Source: Antedon mediterranea
Taxonomy: Eukaryota > Echinodermata > Crinoidea > Comatulida > Antedonidae
DNA: 64,000 nucleotides
Assembly (NCBI RefSeq): GCF_964355755.1
Contig: NC_092671.1
Coordinates: forward strand, 10,301,001 to 10,365,000
Direction: 5' to 3'
This document shows, piece by piece, positions 1-12,600 of this stretch. Numbering within the stretch: position 1 is the stretch's first letter; every line of letters starts with the position of its first letter. The notes below the pieces were generated by a model. The model saw only the letters and a program-made list of their open reading frames with translations, was not told where the DNA came from and did no database searches. A program made the translations under genes and the position numbers.

Positions 1-409
1 AGGAATGGATAGGAAGGAATTAATAGGAAGGAATGAATAGGGAGGAAGGGACAGGGAGGAATGGATAGGAAGGAATGAATAGGGAGGAATGAATAGGGAG
101 GAAAGGCCAGGGAGGAATAGATAGTAAGGAATGGATAGGAAGGAATAGAGATGAAGGAAGGGACATGGAGGAATGGATAGGGAGGAAAGAAGGGATTTAG
201 GAGGGAGGAAGGGATGAAGTTGGGAGGAAGGGATGGATAGGGAGAGAAGAAGGGACGAGGAGGGAAGAAGGGATGAGGTTAAGAGGAAGGGATGGAGAGG
301 AAGGATGGAATGGAGAGGGAGGAAGGGACGGAAAGGGAAGAACGGATGGGGGAAGAAGTAAGGAATGGGAAGAAGAAAAGGGGAAAAGGGATAGGCGGAA
401 GGAAGGTGC
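1..409. repeat. purine-rich GGAA/GGAT minisatellite
   Basis: The plus strand is almost entirely purine, built from variants of GGAAGGAATGGATAGGGA. Early units are close to 16-20 bp; later ones drift to GGAGGGAAGAAGGGAT. The array lies in the DGK intron just downstream of the exon at 492-647, about 80 bp past its donor site, so the transcript would carry a long CCTTCC-type pyrimidine tract. The continuous open frames here are a by-product of low complexity and not genes. Confidence 0.9.
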
Positions 410-491
410 AGCTTTCAATGGTGGATTTGTCACTTTCCTTCCCAGTTTTAGAAACAAATTGAAGTATTGTAGATTTGGTAACAATTCTTAC

Positions 492-647
492 CATAATGTC
501 AATATCTTCATGTAAATTTTTACAAGTTGATGAAAAGGTTTCTGAAGTTCCAAATTCAAAATACCAAAGTTTATTTTTCATTCGACTGTTAAACTTCTCT
601 GGGTGGCGCTCTCTCATTTGATGGAATCTGTTTGCGATGGCCGCATC
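492..647 (-). CDS. DGK exon 19: accessory domain start
   Basis: This 156-bp exon gives 52 codons, phase 0 on both sides. It opens [20 protein letters not shown], runs through [18 protein letters not shown] and ends with HEDIDIM before GTAAGA. This is the highly conserved start of the DGK accessory domain (Pfam DAGK_acc), which packs against the catalytic lobe. It is the last exon inside the window; the rest of the accessory domain and the stop codon lie beyond position 1. Confidence 0.95.
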
Positions 648-3600
648 CTATTAAAGACAAATATTCATAATTCGTACATTTAATAGAATAATATTCAACA
701 TGGGTAATTAAATCAAATAACCTGTTTTAATCTAAAGTTGAATGGTTTAGTAAGTTCAATGATTTCAGTTAAAGTTGAGTGTGGCTACACTAGTTGTTGC
801 CATGCCATCCACCTCAAACCAATACCAACGTAGATACTAATTATGTATGTTGTAATCTTAATTACGCTGAGGTGATTATATAAATTATCTTAACAAATCC
901 ACTATTAATTCTCTCCTGTGACATAACTTACCACACCGATAGAGAAGTAGTTATTTATGATGTTGTAAGGTACGGGATCACCCTGTTCTTCTGTGTTAGT
1001 TGTGCTGAATTCAATATGCCACCTGTCAAGGTATACCATTCTTGAATTCTCTAAATCCTTCATTGTTTTCGTTAGACTAGCTCCAACATAACCTATCAAG
1101 AAAAAACAGAATAGAATCAAACTTGCTTTTCAGTCATGTATCTAAAACACTGAACTGAATAAAAGAAAAAAACAAGAAAAAAAAAGTTTTACTTTCTCTA
1201 TAGGTTCTTTAGTATAACACGTGTTTAACTGACATTGTCATTTAAGATTATACATTGAAACGTATCTGCAATTCATTATGATCATTATTACGATTTCTTT
1301 AGGTACGCCTCAATACTTGTTATCAGTTGTAGTGTCTAATAAGGGTCAAAGGTCAATCATGTTTTTCTTAACTTAACCTGTTCAATGTTAAGTTCACATT
1401 TGTTGGTATTGAGGCACTTAGCTAAACAACAAAGTACACAGAACAATTAGTTAATGACTGTTTAATACCTCCAATATTAATGTGTTTGTTTCTATTCTAA
1501 CAGTTTGTCAGTACACGTTTCAGTTTTACTAAACAGCTAACATTTTCTTATAAATTTTACGATTATAAATGTGAGGGTATTAATTAAAAACATTGAATAA
1601 TTTTCAATGATACTTTGGTTTACTTTCTTACAATTGTACAATAAAAAAATGTGTGCATGATAGCATTTTTTTGTTATAAAACATTTGGAAATAAAATGTT
1701 TATAATTATTGATCAAGGAAAATTATAATGTACATATCATTATAAGAAATAATTATTTATATAAGATATTTTTGTATTAATTAATTAAATTTCAGTATAT
1801 CATGTTTGAATTCATGTTTTGTGCCTGTTGTGTTTATATATAAATATATAAATAGACATATCACATATTCAAAATCTGAAACAAGATTTGAATTACTCTA
1901 CACAAAACTGGAAAAATGTATTTTATAATGAAAATAATTTTTGTTTTCATTGTCAGTTATACTAAACAAATGTTTTTAGAAAACACATGTAACAGACCAG
2001 TTTTAATTGATTATTAAAAGAAAAAGGTCAAACAAATCTCACCTCCACCCCAGTTTAAGCAGCGTGCTAAATCATTGCCTGTACCTAAGGGCAACACAGC
2101 CACTGGCGGACGATTCGGTAAGTTCAACTTATCTGTAAAAGAAATAATCATCATCGAAACAAGACCCTGAACCTGCCAAGCATTGGATACATTTGATTAA
2201 ACTAATGATCACATAGTGATTGTATTTATGTGTACATTACTTATATTATTTTATTTATCTCTATCTTATATACGACAACAATTTCTGGATCACAAAACTG
2301 TACTCCCCGAAAACTTTTCCAAAACAAGAATTTTATTCAAAATAATCCCAAATGCTTTTGTATTACAGTATTTAAAACCTGCCTTCAGAAAATAAGATTT
2401 TTTTGTGTGTGTAAATTTTTAAAATATTTTACTTAATTGTCTTAATTGGGAGAACACTGAAATATGTTACTGTATGTAAAATATGGTATCATTACATTTA
2501 GTAATCACAAGTTGACTTTATCAATGTTCTAACATCGCATGATAAACAAGATTTCATAAAGGTTAAAGTTCATCAAAGAAATCCCAAAGGCCCCAAAGTT
2601 AAAAAGAGACTTCTACTTCTGATACAGTTGTCAATTTCAAAACTATAAACAGAATCCAAAGTAAAAACACCTCTTTTCATTCGCCGAAGAAATTCTTAAG
2701 ATTATCATGAATTGGGATGAGCTGTTTTTTTCAGTTAGTTTAGCAGTTAATGGTGAGTGAAATGAGTCAAGGGAACGCAATTAACTTACTTAAGTAACGC
2801 ATTTTAACAGTACACATAACATTCTCACATTTATGACAGATATTGTACACCATTATCCTTTACTAATAGATCAAACACTCATAATAATATTTGTATTACA
2901 AATAGCAAGACAGAATGGAGATCTTTACACACAAAATTATCAAATGCTGTGGAAGATCATTATTTTTCAAAAAATTATATTATCAATTTATATCAATAAA
3001 ATTGCTTTAATAATGCTATAGCAAAATTATTGCATCAAAAATAATTCAGCAAACTTGAGAATAAGGTTGAAACAGACCAAATGAATTAAGACCAATAGGT
3101 TTTGACACTACAACAAACCTTTATTCAGGAGACAGCCCTATGAAGGAGCCATTTTGTTGGGGTCATGACATTATACTCTTTAATAGGGGTTCTAATATAT
3201 AAACCAATAATATTCTGACTATGTCATGGAATAATTTTTCCAATATTTTCTGTACTGTAATATATTACAAACTCTACACTGCGCATGGTTGTTGATACAA
3301 AAATAACAACTTACCCATGCAGTCTAAAACCCAGCCTACAGTTCCATCACCTCCACAACACAATATTCTGGCATTGTTTACCTCCCAGAAAAATTTGAGG
3401 CTAGAAAAATAACATTCATAAATTATAATTGAATTACCTAAAATAGAAAGTTTTTGATTTATGATGACCTACAGTACAATCTAGTTACGTAATGCTAATT
3501 CATTGTGGGGACATCGGGACACGCTTCCTCGCTCAATTCCATGACATAGCTTTGGCGGATCCTACGTCCGTGCAAGATAATATTTGCGTATGTCATCCGA

Positions 3601-6600
3601 AATTGAAACCTCCAATCTGCATTTAAAATGGTAACTAATCACCACCAACAAGTCATTATATTTTTTATTGAAACATGGTTTGTTGGAAATTGGGGATGAA
3701 AGTCAACAGTGCAGTGACATTCCTCCGGTGGGCATACATATTCATGTTTAAAAATTGTTTTATTTTTCTTATGTCAACAACATTTAAAATGCAAGTTGAT
3801 GTTAACTTTCATTTAATTATTTTATTTATTCGGTCAATTTCAATACATGAAATGAAATTGGGGAAACCATGGCCAACCTAAGTGAACTTAATCATTGTAG
3901 CAGAATCTATAATGGTACATACAGCATTATAACTTCATATTTTTTATTATATAATTGTAATTTTTAATGGAATAATTTAATGTAATATGTCAATAAACTT
4001 GTAGTAAATAAATGTATTAATGTTACATATGTGCTAGATTTTTTCTTTGTAAAGATAGCTAATATTTGTTTATGTAGAATTAAAAAAAACCTTTCCATTT
4101 AAATTAACAGCCATAAATTGTCCTATTTCAATGACTTGGGATAAATTGTTATGTTCACGTAGCTTTGTATACTTCTAATGTTACCCTCTCACATTACGTA
4201 ACCAAAATTACCCTATAAATTTCTCACTTGCGTGTATATCACCGATATTAACAATTTGTTCATTGACGTCAATATGCAAAACCTTGGCCTTCTACAAGAC
4301 GGATCTTAGACAAAAACGGTTCTTGTTAGAATGGCTACTAATGCGTCCCTACGCTGACAGATTGCTTAATTGTTATTGTATAGGATTTAGATAATTCAAA
4401 GAAAGGAATTGTACCCTGCATGGTAATTAAAGTCCTCATAAGGTAATCCAATTGTAAAAATGTCTACAGTAATATATCTGTGTTGTCGGTAATGACGGAT
4501 GATGGGCAATAAACTATGATACATTTTTAATGCAAAAATTCATTCAAAGATAACGGTAACATTTAATAAATAAAAGGTTAAAGATGTATGGAAAAAACAT
4601 TTAAAAAAAAGAAATTATGAAAAGATTAACAAAATCAGACTTTGAATAGACTATTTTGTAGTTTTAATCAAGTGAATTACTTCCATTTTAATTTAAAGAA
4701 ACAAAATCTGAAATGTTATATTTAAATTAGTCACCTAATTATGCACAGTTCTCATTCAATCAAATTTGAAGGTAACATGGCATAAGCTTATATTTACTTT
4801 TAATGTTCAGTTTCGCTAAATTTAATTTGTACATTTAAAATGTATATTGTACTATTGTAATTTGATTATGTATAAGACAATATATTTAATATTTATTTAT
4901 ATTTATTTTACTTACATTTAATTATACTCACTAACATTTTAAATTAAATTACACTCAGTTAAAACTTTGAAACTAAAAACCTTAGCTCTACTATAAACTG
5001 TATACATATTGGTTTGTGAAGTTAGCTGTGAGGGCAGTATTAATATTTGTTTCACATGATATATGAGAGTATCTGTTAATGACATTGAAAATTGAGATAT
5101 TCTCAGGAGGTGTTGATTATATGCATTTGATACCTTCATATAATGCTCTCTAATATATCAACATTCTTTACTATAATTCTATGTTTTATATCATCATTAT
5201 CAACTAAGGCCTTATTCACACTTGATTTTTTTGGTCAAATTGAGCAGTTGAACTCTATATGTGAACTTTATTCAATCAATCGTACATTTGTTATAATGGT
5301 AACCACAATAAGGTATAATATTACAGTAGATTTTTACAAAAAAACAAGACCAATATAAATATTAATTATAAAAAATATACAATGATTATTTACAGTAATG
5401 ATAATAATAAAAATGAATTGTTTATATTGACTATTATTGGAAACAGAAGTTGAAAAATAAAATACTGGAAAGTTTAATTCAGTCAAATCTTCTAAGTTCA
5501 CACTTGGATTCATTATATCTGTTTTACCATGATGCTGGGTAAAGCAGGTAAGAATAAACTTATTTTAATTTCACTCTTTACTGGGTAAACTTCTGACACT
5601 AACAGACTTGTGGTGCCATTTACGAAAACTAAAACTGGTAGCAGTTCGTTTTCGGTCCTCGGACCTCAATATTGGAATGAACTGCCCACTTACTTTCACT
5701 TTTTAAAAAGAAACTTAATATCCATTTACAGTGTGGGATGATTAGGTGACTCGCCCGATGACTCCAGTATCTATGGCAGGCCTGATTACCTTTTCTTTTG
5801 TGTATCTTATATTTTTTTTTATTTAAGGTTTTTGATGTTGTGTATCTTGTGTTTTTTGCAATTTTTATTTTAGATTTTTGATGACTCTCAGGAGTAAAAT
5901 AATAAAAAATATAAATAAATAATATAAACTATTGATAGCATTGTTTACTTACCCTGCCATTGGTCCTCCTTTTGATAGGTCATACACTTGTCTTGGGTTC
6001 AACAAATACTGAAACTTTCGTTCTATTTTTTCTCCTTGACGACCTCCACTCTTAGGATTCACAAATACTAGAAGAGGATGGGTACCAACCGGGGGTGTAA
6101 CCTTCACAAAAAGAAAAACATTTACTTAAATAAATATCAAAACTAAAATCTCACCAGTCAAAACCCTCCTTTGGAACCCCTTCAAAGAAGACACTTTCTT
6201 GTGAAACAAATGAGGGACAATATATGTTTTAATACTGTGGCTAATTCCTATTCAGTGGATATCCCTATTAGGGAGAAAGTTGTTGTGTCGTTAAGTTGTT
6301 TCTTCAATATGCATTGGCTACATTGTTTAAACATATTTTGTCCCTACTGTAAAAAACTAAATTATGGAAAATGCACAGACCAAGTCATCTATATTTTTGG
6401 AAGACAAAATTATCTTGAAAGATATTTAACCAAGACAAATAGATCTATACGTATATTGTTACTCTACTTGAAAAATATAAATCGGATGCATATCTGAAAT
6501 ATTTCTTCTTTAATATTTGTAATCAAAATCCAAATTGAGACCAGTCTAGTCTTTGTGTTATATAACATTTTTCAAAAATGAACTTTTCAACCTTTCCTGT

Positions 6601-9600
6601 ATTATAACCTTTCCAAAAACATATTTCAATAAATTTTCTGCTTTAAAATTATTGAAAATTGGTGAATAATTTAAATCAGCAATGTATGCAAATATTATAA
6701 TACTAATCAATTAGTTATAAGAGAAAATTTATAAATATTTAGATACCAATATTTTCTGAGAAAAAAACTCATGCACACCTGGATTTTAGTCAATAATTGT
6801 TAACAGTGAAAAAAGAGAAAAATTCACAACTGAATGACATGACATTCACTGATTATGGAAAATATGGTAATTTTTGATATTGAGTTATAAATGAAATAAA
6901 TAAATAAGCACGAATGTGCGATACTCGGGGTACAACAAAAGAAGCTGTAATGACGTCATAAGACGGGATGTGACGTCACATACACATCAATAACCTCGCT
7001 ACCAAATACGGCTATACGGTACCATCTTCGAGACGTCATATGGCTGCATCCGGTTTGAAATTAAAAAATCCAGCTCTATAGCTTTGAGGACATGTCCCTG
7101 TAGTATATTCATGCCAAATCCCAGCTCAATACTACAACGAATAAGGGAGGAGTAGTACTTTATAAATCGCACTTTTTACTCAATAGTGCTGGATGGAAGA
7201 AGAGAAGATGAGAGAGTCCTAAACTCGGGTATCCCAAGTAAAAATAAATGGCGGGTGGTTTGGGGTGGCGTGGTTTAATTTTGATTTGAAGTCTATCCTC
7301 ATCACAATGTAATGTTTCTTTTATAAAATTATGTTTATTTATGTATTTAATTTATTAATTTATTCTTAGTAGGGGAATCCTTGCTGTTACATATGTGAAT
7401 TAATATAAAATATATTTTTTTTATTTCATTTCCAAATATACAGGGCACCTGCTGTGGAAACAATACAAAAAAGGCTTTCAAAATGTATAATTGTTCAAAT
7501 AAAAAAAATAAAAAAATATATAAAATAAATGTATTAGTTTAATTTGAGTTCTTTTCAGCCTCTGGTTACCAACCTCCTGTCGGTCAACTTACCTGTAATC
7601 CTTGTCCATCTACAGACATTGAATCTGTCCGTGATACTGTACGACGAGAGGTTTCACTATCTTCGGATGCTGAACTATCTTTGTTTGTAGCCATCTTTCT
7701 TTCCTGTAAAAGAAATTTAAGTAATCCTTATTTTATATAGTGATAAGTCTATGAGTGCTGCTTACCAGGGTAAACAAATAATAGCCTTCTCTCTCTCCGA
7801 AGAGAGAATCATTTACGAAAAGAAGAAATTCAATCATCCCTATAATGTATTGGAAATGTCTGAGAACCACACCCTATAGTGGGCAACCACCCACATATTT
7901 TTTATATTAAAGTGTTTTCAAAGCAGGAATTGTTAAGCATTTCATAAAAAATACACGTTAGAATTGATAATCTGAAGTAGAAAATTCAATCATCAGCCAA
8001 TTCTTTCCAATTCTTTTTCAATATCATGCTTGCTCACACAACTTCAAATTTTCAAAAGCACCTTAATACAATAGCTAGATTACAATGGTTCATTGAAACA
8101 TATACAGTAAATAAAAACATCATAAGAAGCTAATAGTTTTTGAAGCAAAAATGAAATTAAATATTACTGCCAGGACAAAGTAATAATAAATGAACTAAAA
8201 AGAATGTTGTATGTATAGCCTATTAAAAGATGACCTGTCTCATAAAAATGGGTCACATGTCCAACCTGATCATATAGAAATATCTATATTAATTTAAAAG
8301 AATATTTTGTGAGGCTTGTGAAATGTCTTTGGGATTACTATTTTATTCAGTTTGTTACGGCTTATTAAAAGACCGCATCAAGTTATAACAGAAACCATAA
8401 TGTATAAGCTTTTTAATAAGTGCTTATGCAGTTAAATAGTCATACTATTAACTCTTGGTAATAATTTAAGACAACATGAAAAATAAATCATCTTTAAAAT
8501 ATAAAAAAAAAAAAGCATATTACTTCTACGTAATAAGACTATAGGTTTTTAAGCCAGATCAGTTAAATCTGACTTGTCCATGAATGCAATGCTTAAACGA
8601 GGGTCAAATATATCTGGGTACCATAAAATATTAAGCTGGTTCATTTAGTTCATTTAAAAATAATTCAATAGTCTTAGATTAATTCACAAAATGACAGCTT
8701 TAAAGTTCACAGTATATATAAATGTATTTGGTTAAATTGTGTATGCAGAGAGCTATCTTATTTTTATACCTCCCTGGTGTATGATGGTGTAGAGCAAATT
8801 ACTTTTAAGGATAAACTTTGAAGAATTATTTTTTTTCATCTTCAATTTTCATGCTTTTGGGGACATCTTTAAATGATACCATAACCTATGACATGATAAA
8901 TTTGCAGAACAGAAACCATCTTTATACTTCTAAATAGAAGTGGAATGAGAATTCCATTACAGTGCTAAATTTATTGTAAAAATATTCAATATATAGTTAA
9001 TTGTTGCTATTTAAAAAAAATAATTCAGTCTTAGATTAATTCACAAAATGACAGCTTTAAAGTTAATTAGGCTGGGTAATCATCAGGAATAGTCCTGAAC
9101 AGGGAGATGAGCGCCTCTGCCCACCGATGAGTTTCGGGATCTCTTTGACCCGGAGGGAGAGTACCCGTCAGGGTCCCTACCTAGGGTTACAGGTCCTAGG
9201 TTTTTAGTTGTTTTAATTAGTGTTCCATGACCTTCTCATCAAAATTAATGTCTCTCATTGTTGTGCTATGTCAACATAATGTCAATGACGTCGAAATGTC
9301 CCCAATAATGGGGATAGTTATGCAAACAAGTAACAAGTAAATGTATAAAACTTAGATATTTACCTCTATACAACTTGTTTGTTTGTTTAGGCCACCACTT
9401 TTTTTCAGTGAATTAACACGTCCCTATGAAAATAGACCATTATTTCAACATTTATTATGTTATTCAAGTCAAACATATAACACGGTTTGAAATTAGTTAG
9501 TCAACAGTATAAATTAAAAATCTTAAAAATATAATGATGAAGCTACTGATTTTCAAGGATGCCAGCTCTGAGGGCTCACGTTATATAATAAAAAGCCCAG

Positions 9601-12600
9601 TCTACACTATCAAAACTAGTTTAACAAAAAAAAGTGTGATGTGTCCAAATATGGTAGTGATATGCCCATATATGGTAGTGATATGACATCATCATGTCCA
9701 TATATGGGCAAATCACATTTTTTTGTCAAATAAAATTTGATAGTGTAATAAAAAAATAATGTCATGATAATGATATCATATATGCTGCCCTCTATATGTT
9801 TTCAATAATAATATTAACTGCTATAAATATATTATAGTCAACTCTCCGAATTCTGAAGTCAGTGAAGACAGGAAACTGTCCTCTTCCAAAATTATTAATA
9901 ATAAAACCTACATTAAAAAATCCCTACGTCACAGGACTGTAACCACCAATTTTTCACAGAGGCCTTTGACAACCCAGTGGCTTGAACAGAGATTGTTCCT
10001 TTTCTTGCGAAAACTGGCTACATCACTGCGTCAAAATAATTATAAATAGCTACGGTTGATAGTCAGATGCTGTAACTTAAATAAAGGTGACCATGCTTAC
10101 TAGTACTGCTGGGCAGATAGCTGTAGGTGGTAAAATATGATCTTTGAATTCACCCATATTGCATTCTGTTTTTACATGAGATTTACACTTATCGTGTAGC
10201 TGAAAGTAAACAAACAACAATTAGATAGACAGTAAAGTGCAATTACATGATATATGACTATTATTGCAGGGGGTGTAGCTAGAAATGTCTATAAGGGGTG
10301 GGGTTTTAAAGATGTGGGTGTGGTTCAAAAACAAAAAAATAGTGCATACAGTGCTTTTAGGAATCAAGATGGTTTTAAAATGTTTACTGTGTGACTTGCC
10401 TATGAAATTATTTGGGGGCAATCACCACTATTAAAGGGACACTTCGCCATGAAATGAATTTGGGGGCAATCACCCTATTAAAGGGACACTACCCCCTGAA
10501 ATGAATTTCGTGCAATCACCACGATTAAGGTGACACTTCCCAATGAAATGAATTTGGGGAAATCCTCTGGATTAAGGGGAAATTTACCCATGAAATGAAC
10601 AGGAGAGCATACCTATTAAAAGGACACTTTCCCATGAAATGAATTTTGTGCAATCATCCTGATTAAGGGGACACTTACCCATGAAATGAATTAAGGGCAA
10701 TCCCTATTCAGGGGACACTCCTATTAACAGTTTGTTGTGTTGTCCCGAAAGTATCTCTTCTTTATGATGACTTACCCTGATCTTGCACCATCTACAATGT
10801 ACTCCAGTAATGCCATTGTAACTCTTGATTGACTTTTTACAGCGGCTACATTTACCTGGGCAATTTCCTTCCACCCAATGATGGGTCATTACCTCCTGAT
10901 AAAATAAAATGCATTATAAATAACTAATTAACACTTTAAATAATTCATCTGATTCATGTCATGTTATATTAATGTTCTAAATAATATTCAAATAAAATAA
11001 TCACTCTAAAAAACCATGTTGATATCAGGATGAGAATTAAAATCATTACTCCTGTTTGCTCAGTACCCACTTCCTTGGGCTTGAATCTAACCCTATTGGA
11101 AGCTCTAGAGGTATGATCTGGAAGATCGAGTCTCACCCAAACTTATTAAGTACGATTGCTATTACTATATACACACTAAAATTAAGTTGCAGATGTATAA
11201 CTAATTTATTCTTCAATAATTTATGAAGAAAAGATTTCTAAAAAATAATAAGATCACTATTATTTTTTCTAAAGATAGACAGAACTTACGGCATTCCAAT
11301 TTTGTGAAAGGTAAACTTAAAATTGATAAGGTAAAACAATAAAACTTTTAATCATAATGGGTCATGCAACTCAGTCATACACTGCAACTATCCAGATATA
11401 AAAACATGCTAAAATATGGCACAATAAACCCACATTAAACTGTACTTAGATACAAGCCAGAAAGTTGTGAATCAAGATTATGATAATTAAGGGCAGATCC
11501 AGGGGGTGCTTAAAATAATAGATATTTTTTTCTTTAGGAAAATGATATCATAACAAATAATTATAGTTCAATTTTAAAACAACAGTTTGTTCATCTATAT
11601 TAATGTTTTATTTTACAAAAATATTGTTACTATAGTTTAAGATTACATTCTGTGAAGGATAAAATACAGTTTATCTGTATTAAATTCCTGAATAATAATT
11701 GATCAATGCTAAAATGATCAGAAAGACACCTATTGTAAATTACCTTTTTACACAATCATAAAAAGGTTTGCATACACATTTAGAAATAAAAGCATCGGAA
11801 CTAAATGCTTTATTTTTAAATGTAGGAAACATGAAACAAACAACCAAGGGTTTACAACATTACGAATGTCTACTAAGGCGTGGTTCCCACTTGTGATGCA
11901 ACACAATGACGTACGAGCAACGCAAACGAGTTGACCAATAAAATGAATAATCCATCCCTTGTGATTGGTCAAATCACTTACTTTACGTTTTGTCTTTGCG
12001 TTGCGTCGCTAGTGGGAACCAAGCTTTGATGTGATTAACTGAGCATGCCACACCCCAGTGTATAATTTAGAAAAGGAGGGGAAGAAAGCAAGATAAGAAA
12101 AGATGAAATACAGAATTTAAATGTAGGAGAAAAGATAAAGAAGAGGAAAAGAATTAGTATCTGGAGAAGAAAATAACTTGTTTTTAATTGATACAACTTG
12201 GAAAAAAAGATACTTTGCTTTAAATCTTAGCAAATGTCAAGTTTTATTGACATGGCACATTTGTCTAAAAGGCAGAAATGTGCAAGAAGAAAAGTAGGTC
12301 CCTGGATAATAATCAAATAGACCACATAGGTCCCTGGTTATTAATAGAAAAGAACCATGAATGTGTTTACTGTATTCTATTTTAACCAATACTTCTCCTC
12401 TATGACATGAAACACCAACTCTATTTAAGTTGACACCATTCCCCACAGAGCATGTGCAAACAAAGCCATGGAACCTTAATGACCTGAAACCTGTTGTCTC
12501 CAAGCCCAGATGGTTCACCCGCGTTAATTATATTACACCATATTTGCATTATGAATGTTTCTTCTGTTTACAAAGTGTATTAATCAAATGTGTTTGTGAA

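Larger units (their letters stand above)
7704..10100. other. DGK intron with short duplication, GC-rich block and MITE
   Basis: The intron contains a 55-bp duplication (about 8654-8710 and 9012-9068), a GC-richer block at 9071-9200 of unknown origin, a MITE copy at 9591-9750 and, near 9840-9890, a 'caactctcc' Tigger-like terminus. Otherwise it is AT-rich and featureless. Confidence 0.6.

Noticed and set aside
197-617. Overlapping Ser/Pro- and Arg/Glu-rich open frames on both strands
   Set aside because: They arise from the purine/pyrimidine asymmetry of the GGAA repeat; only the part overlapping 492-647 is coding, as DGK exon 19.
11041-11160. tRNA-like stretch with 'gctcagt' and 'gatcgagtctcaccc'
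   Set aside because: No acceptor stem or cloverleaf can be formed and the A- and B-box words are imperfect.
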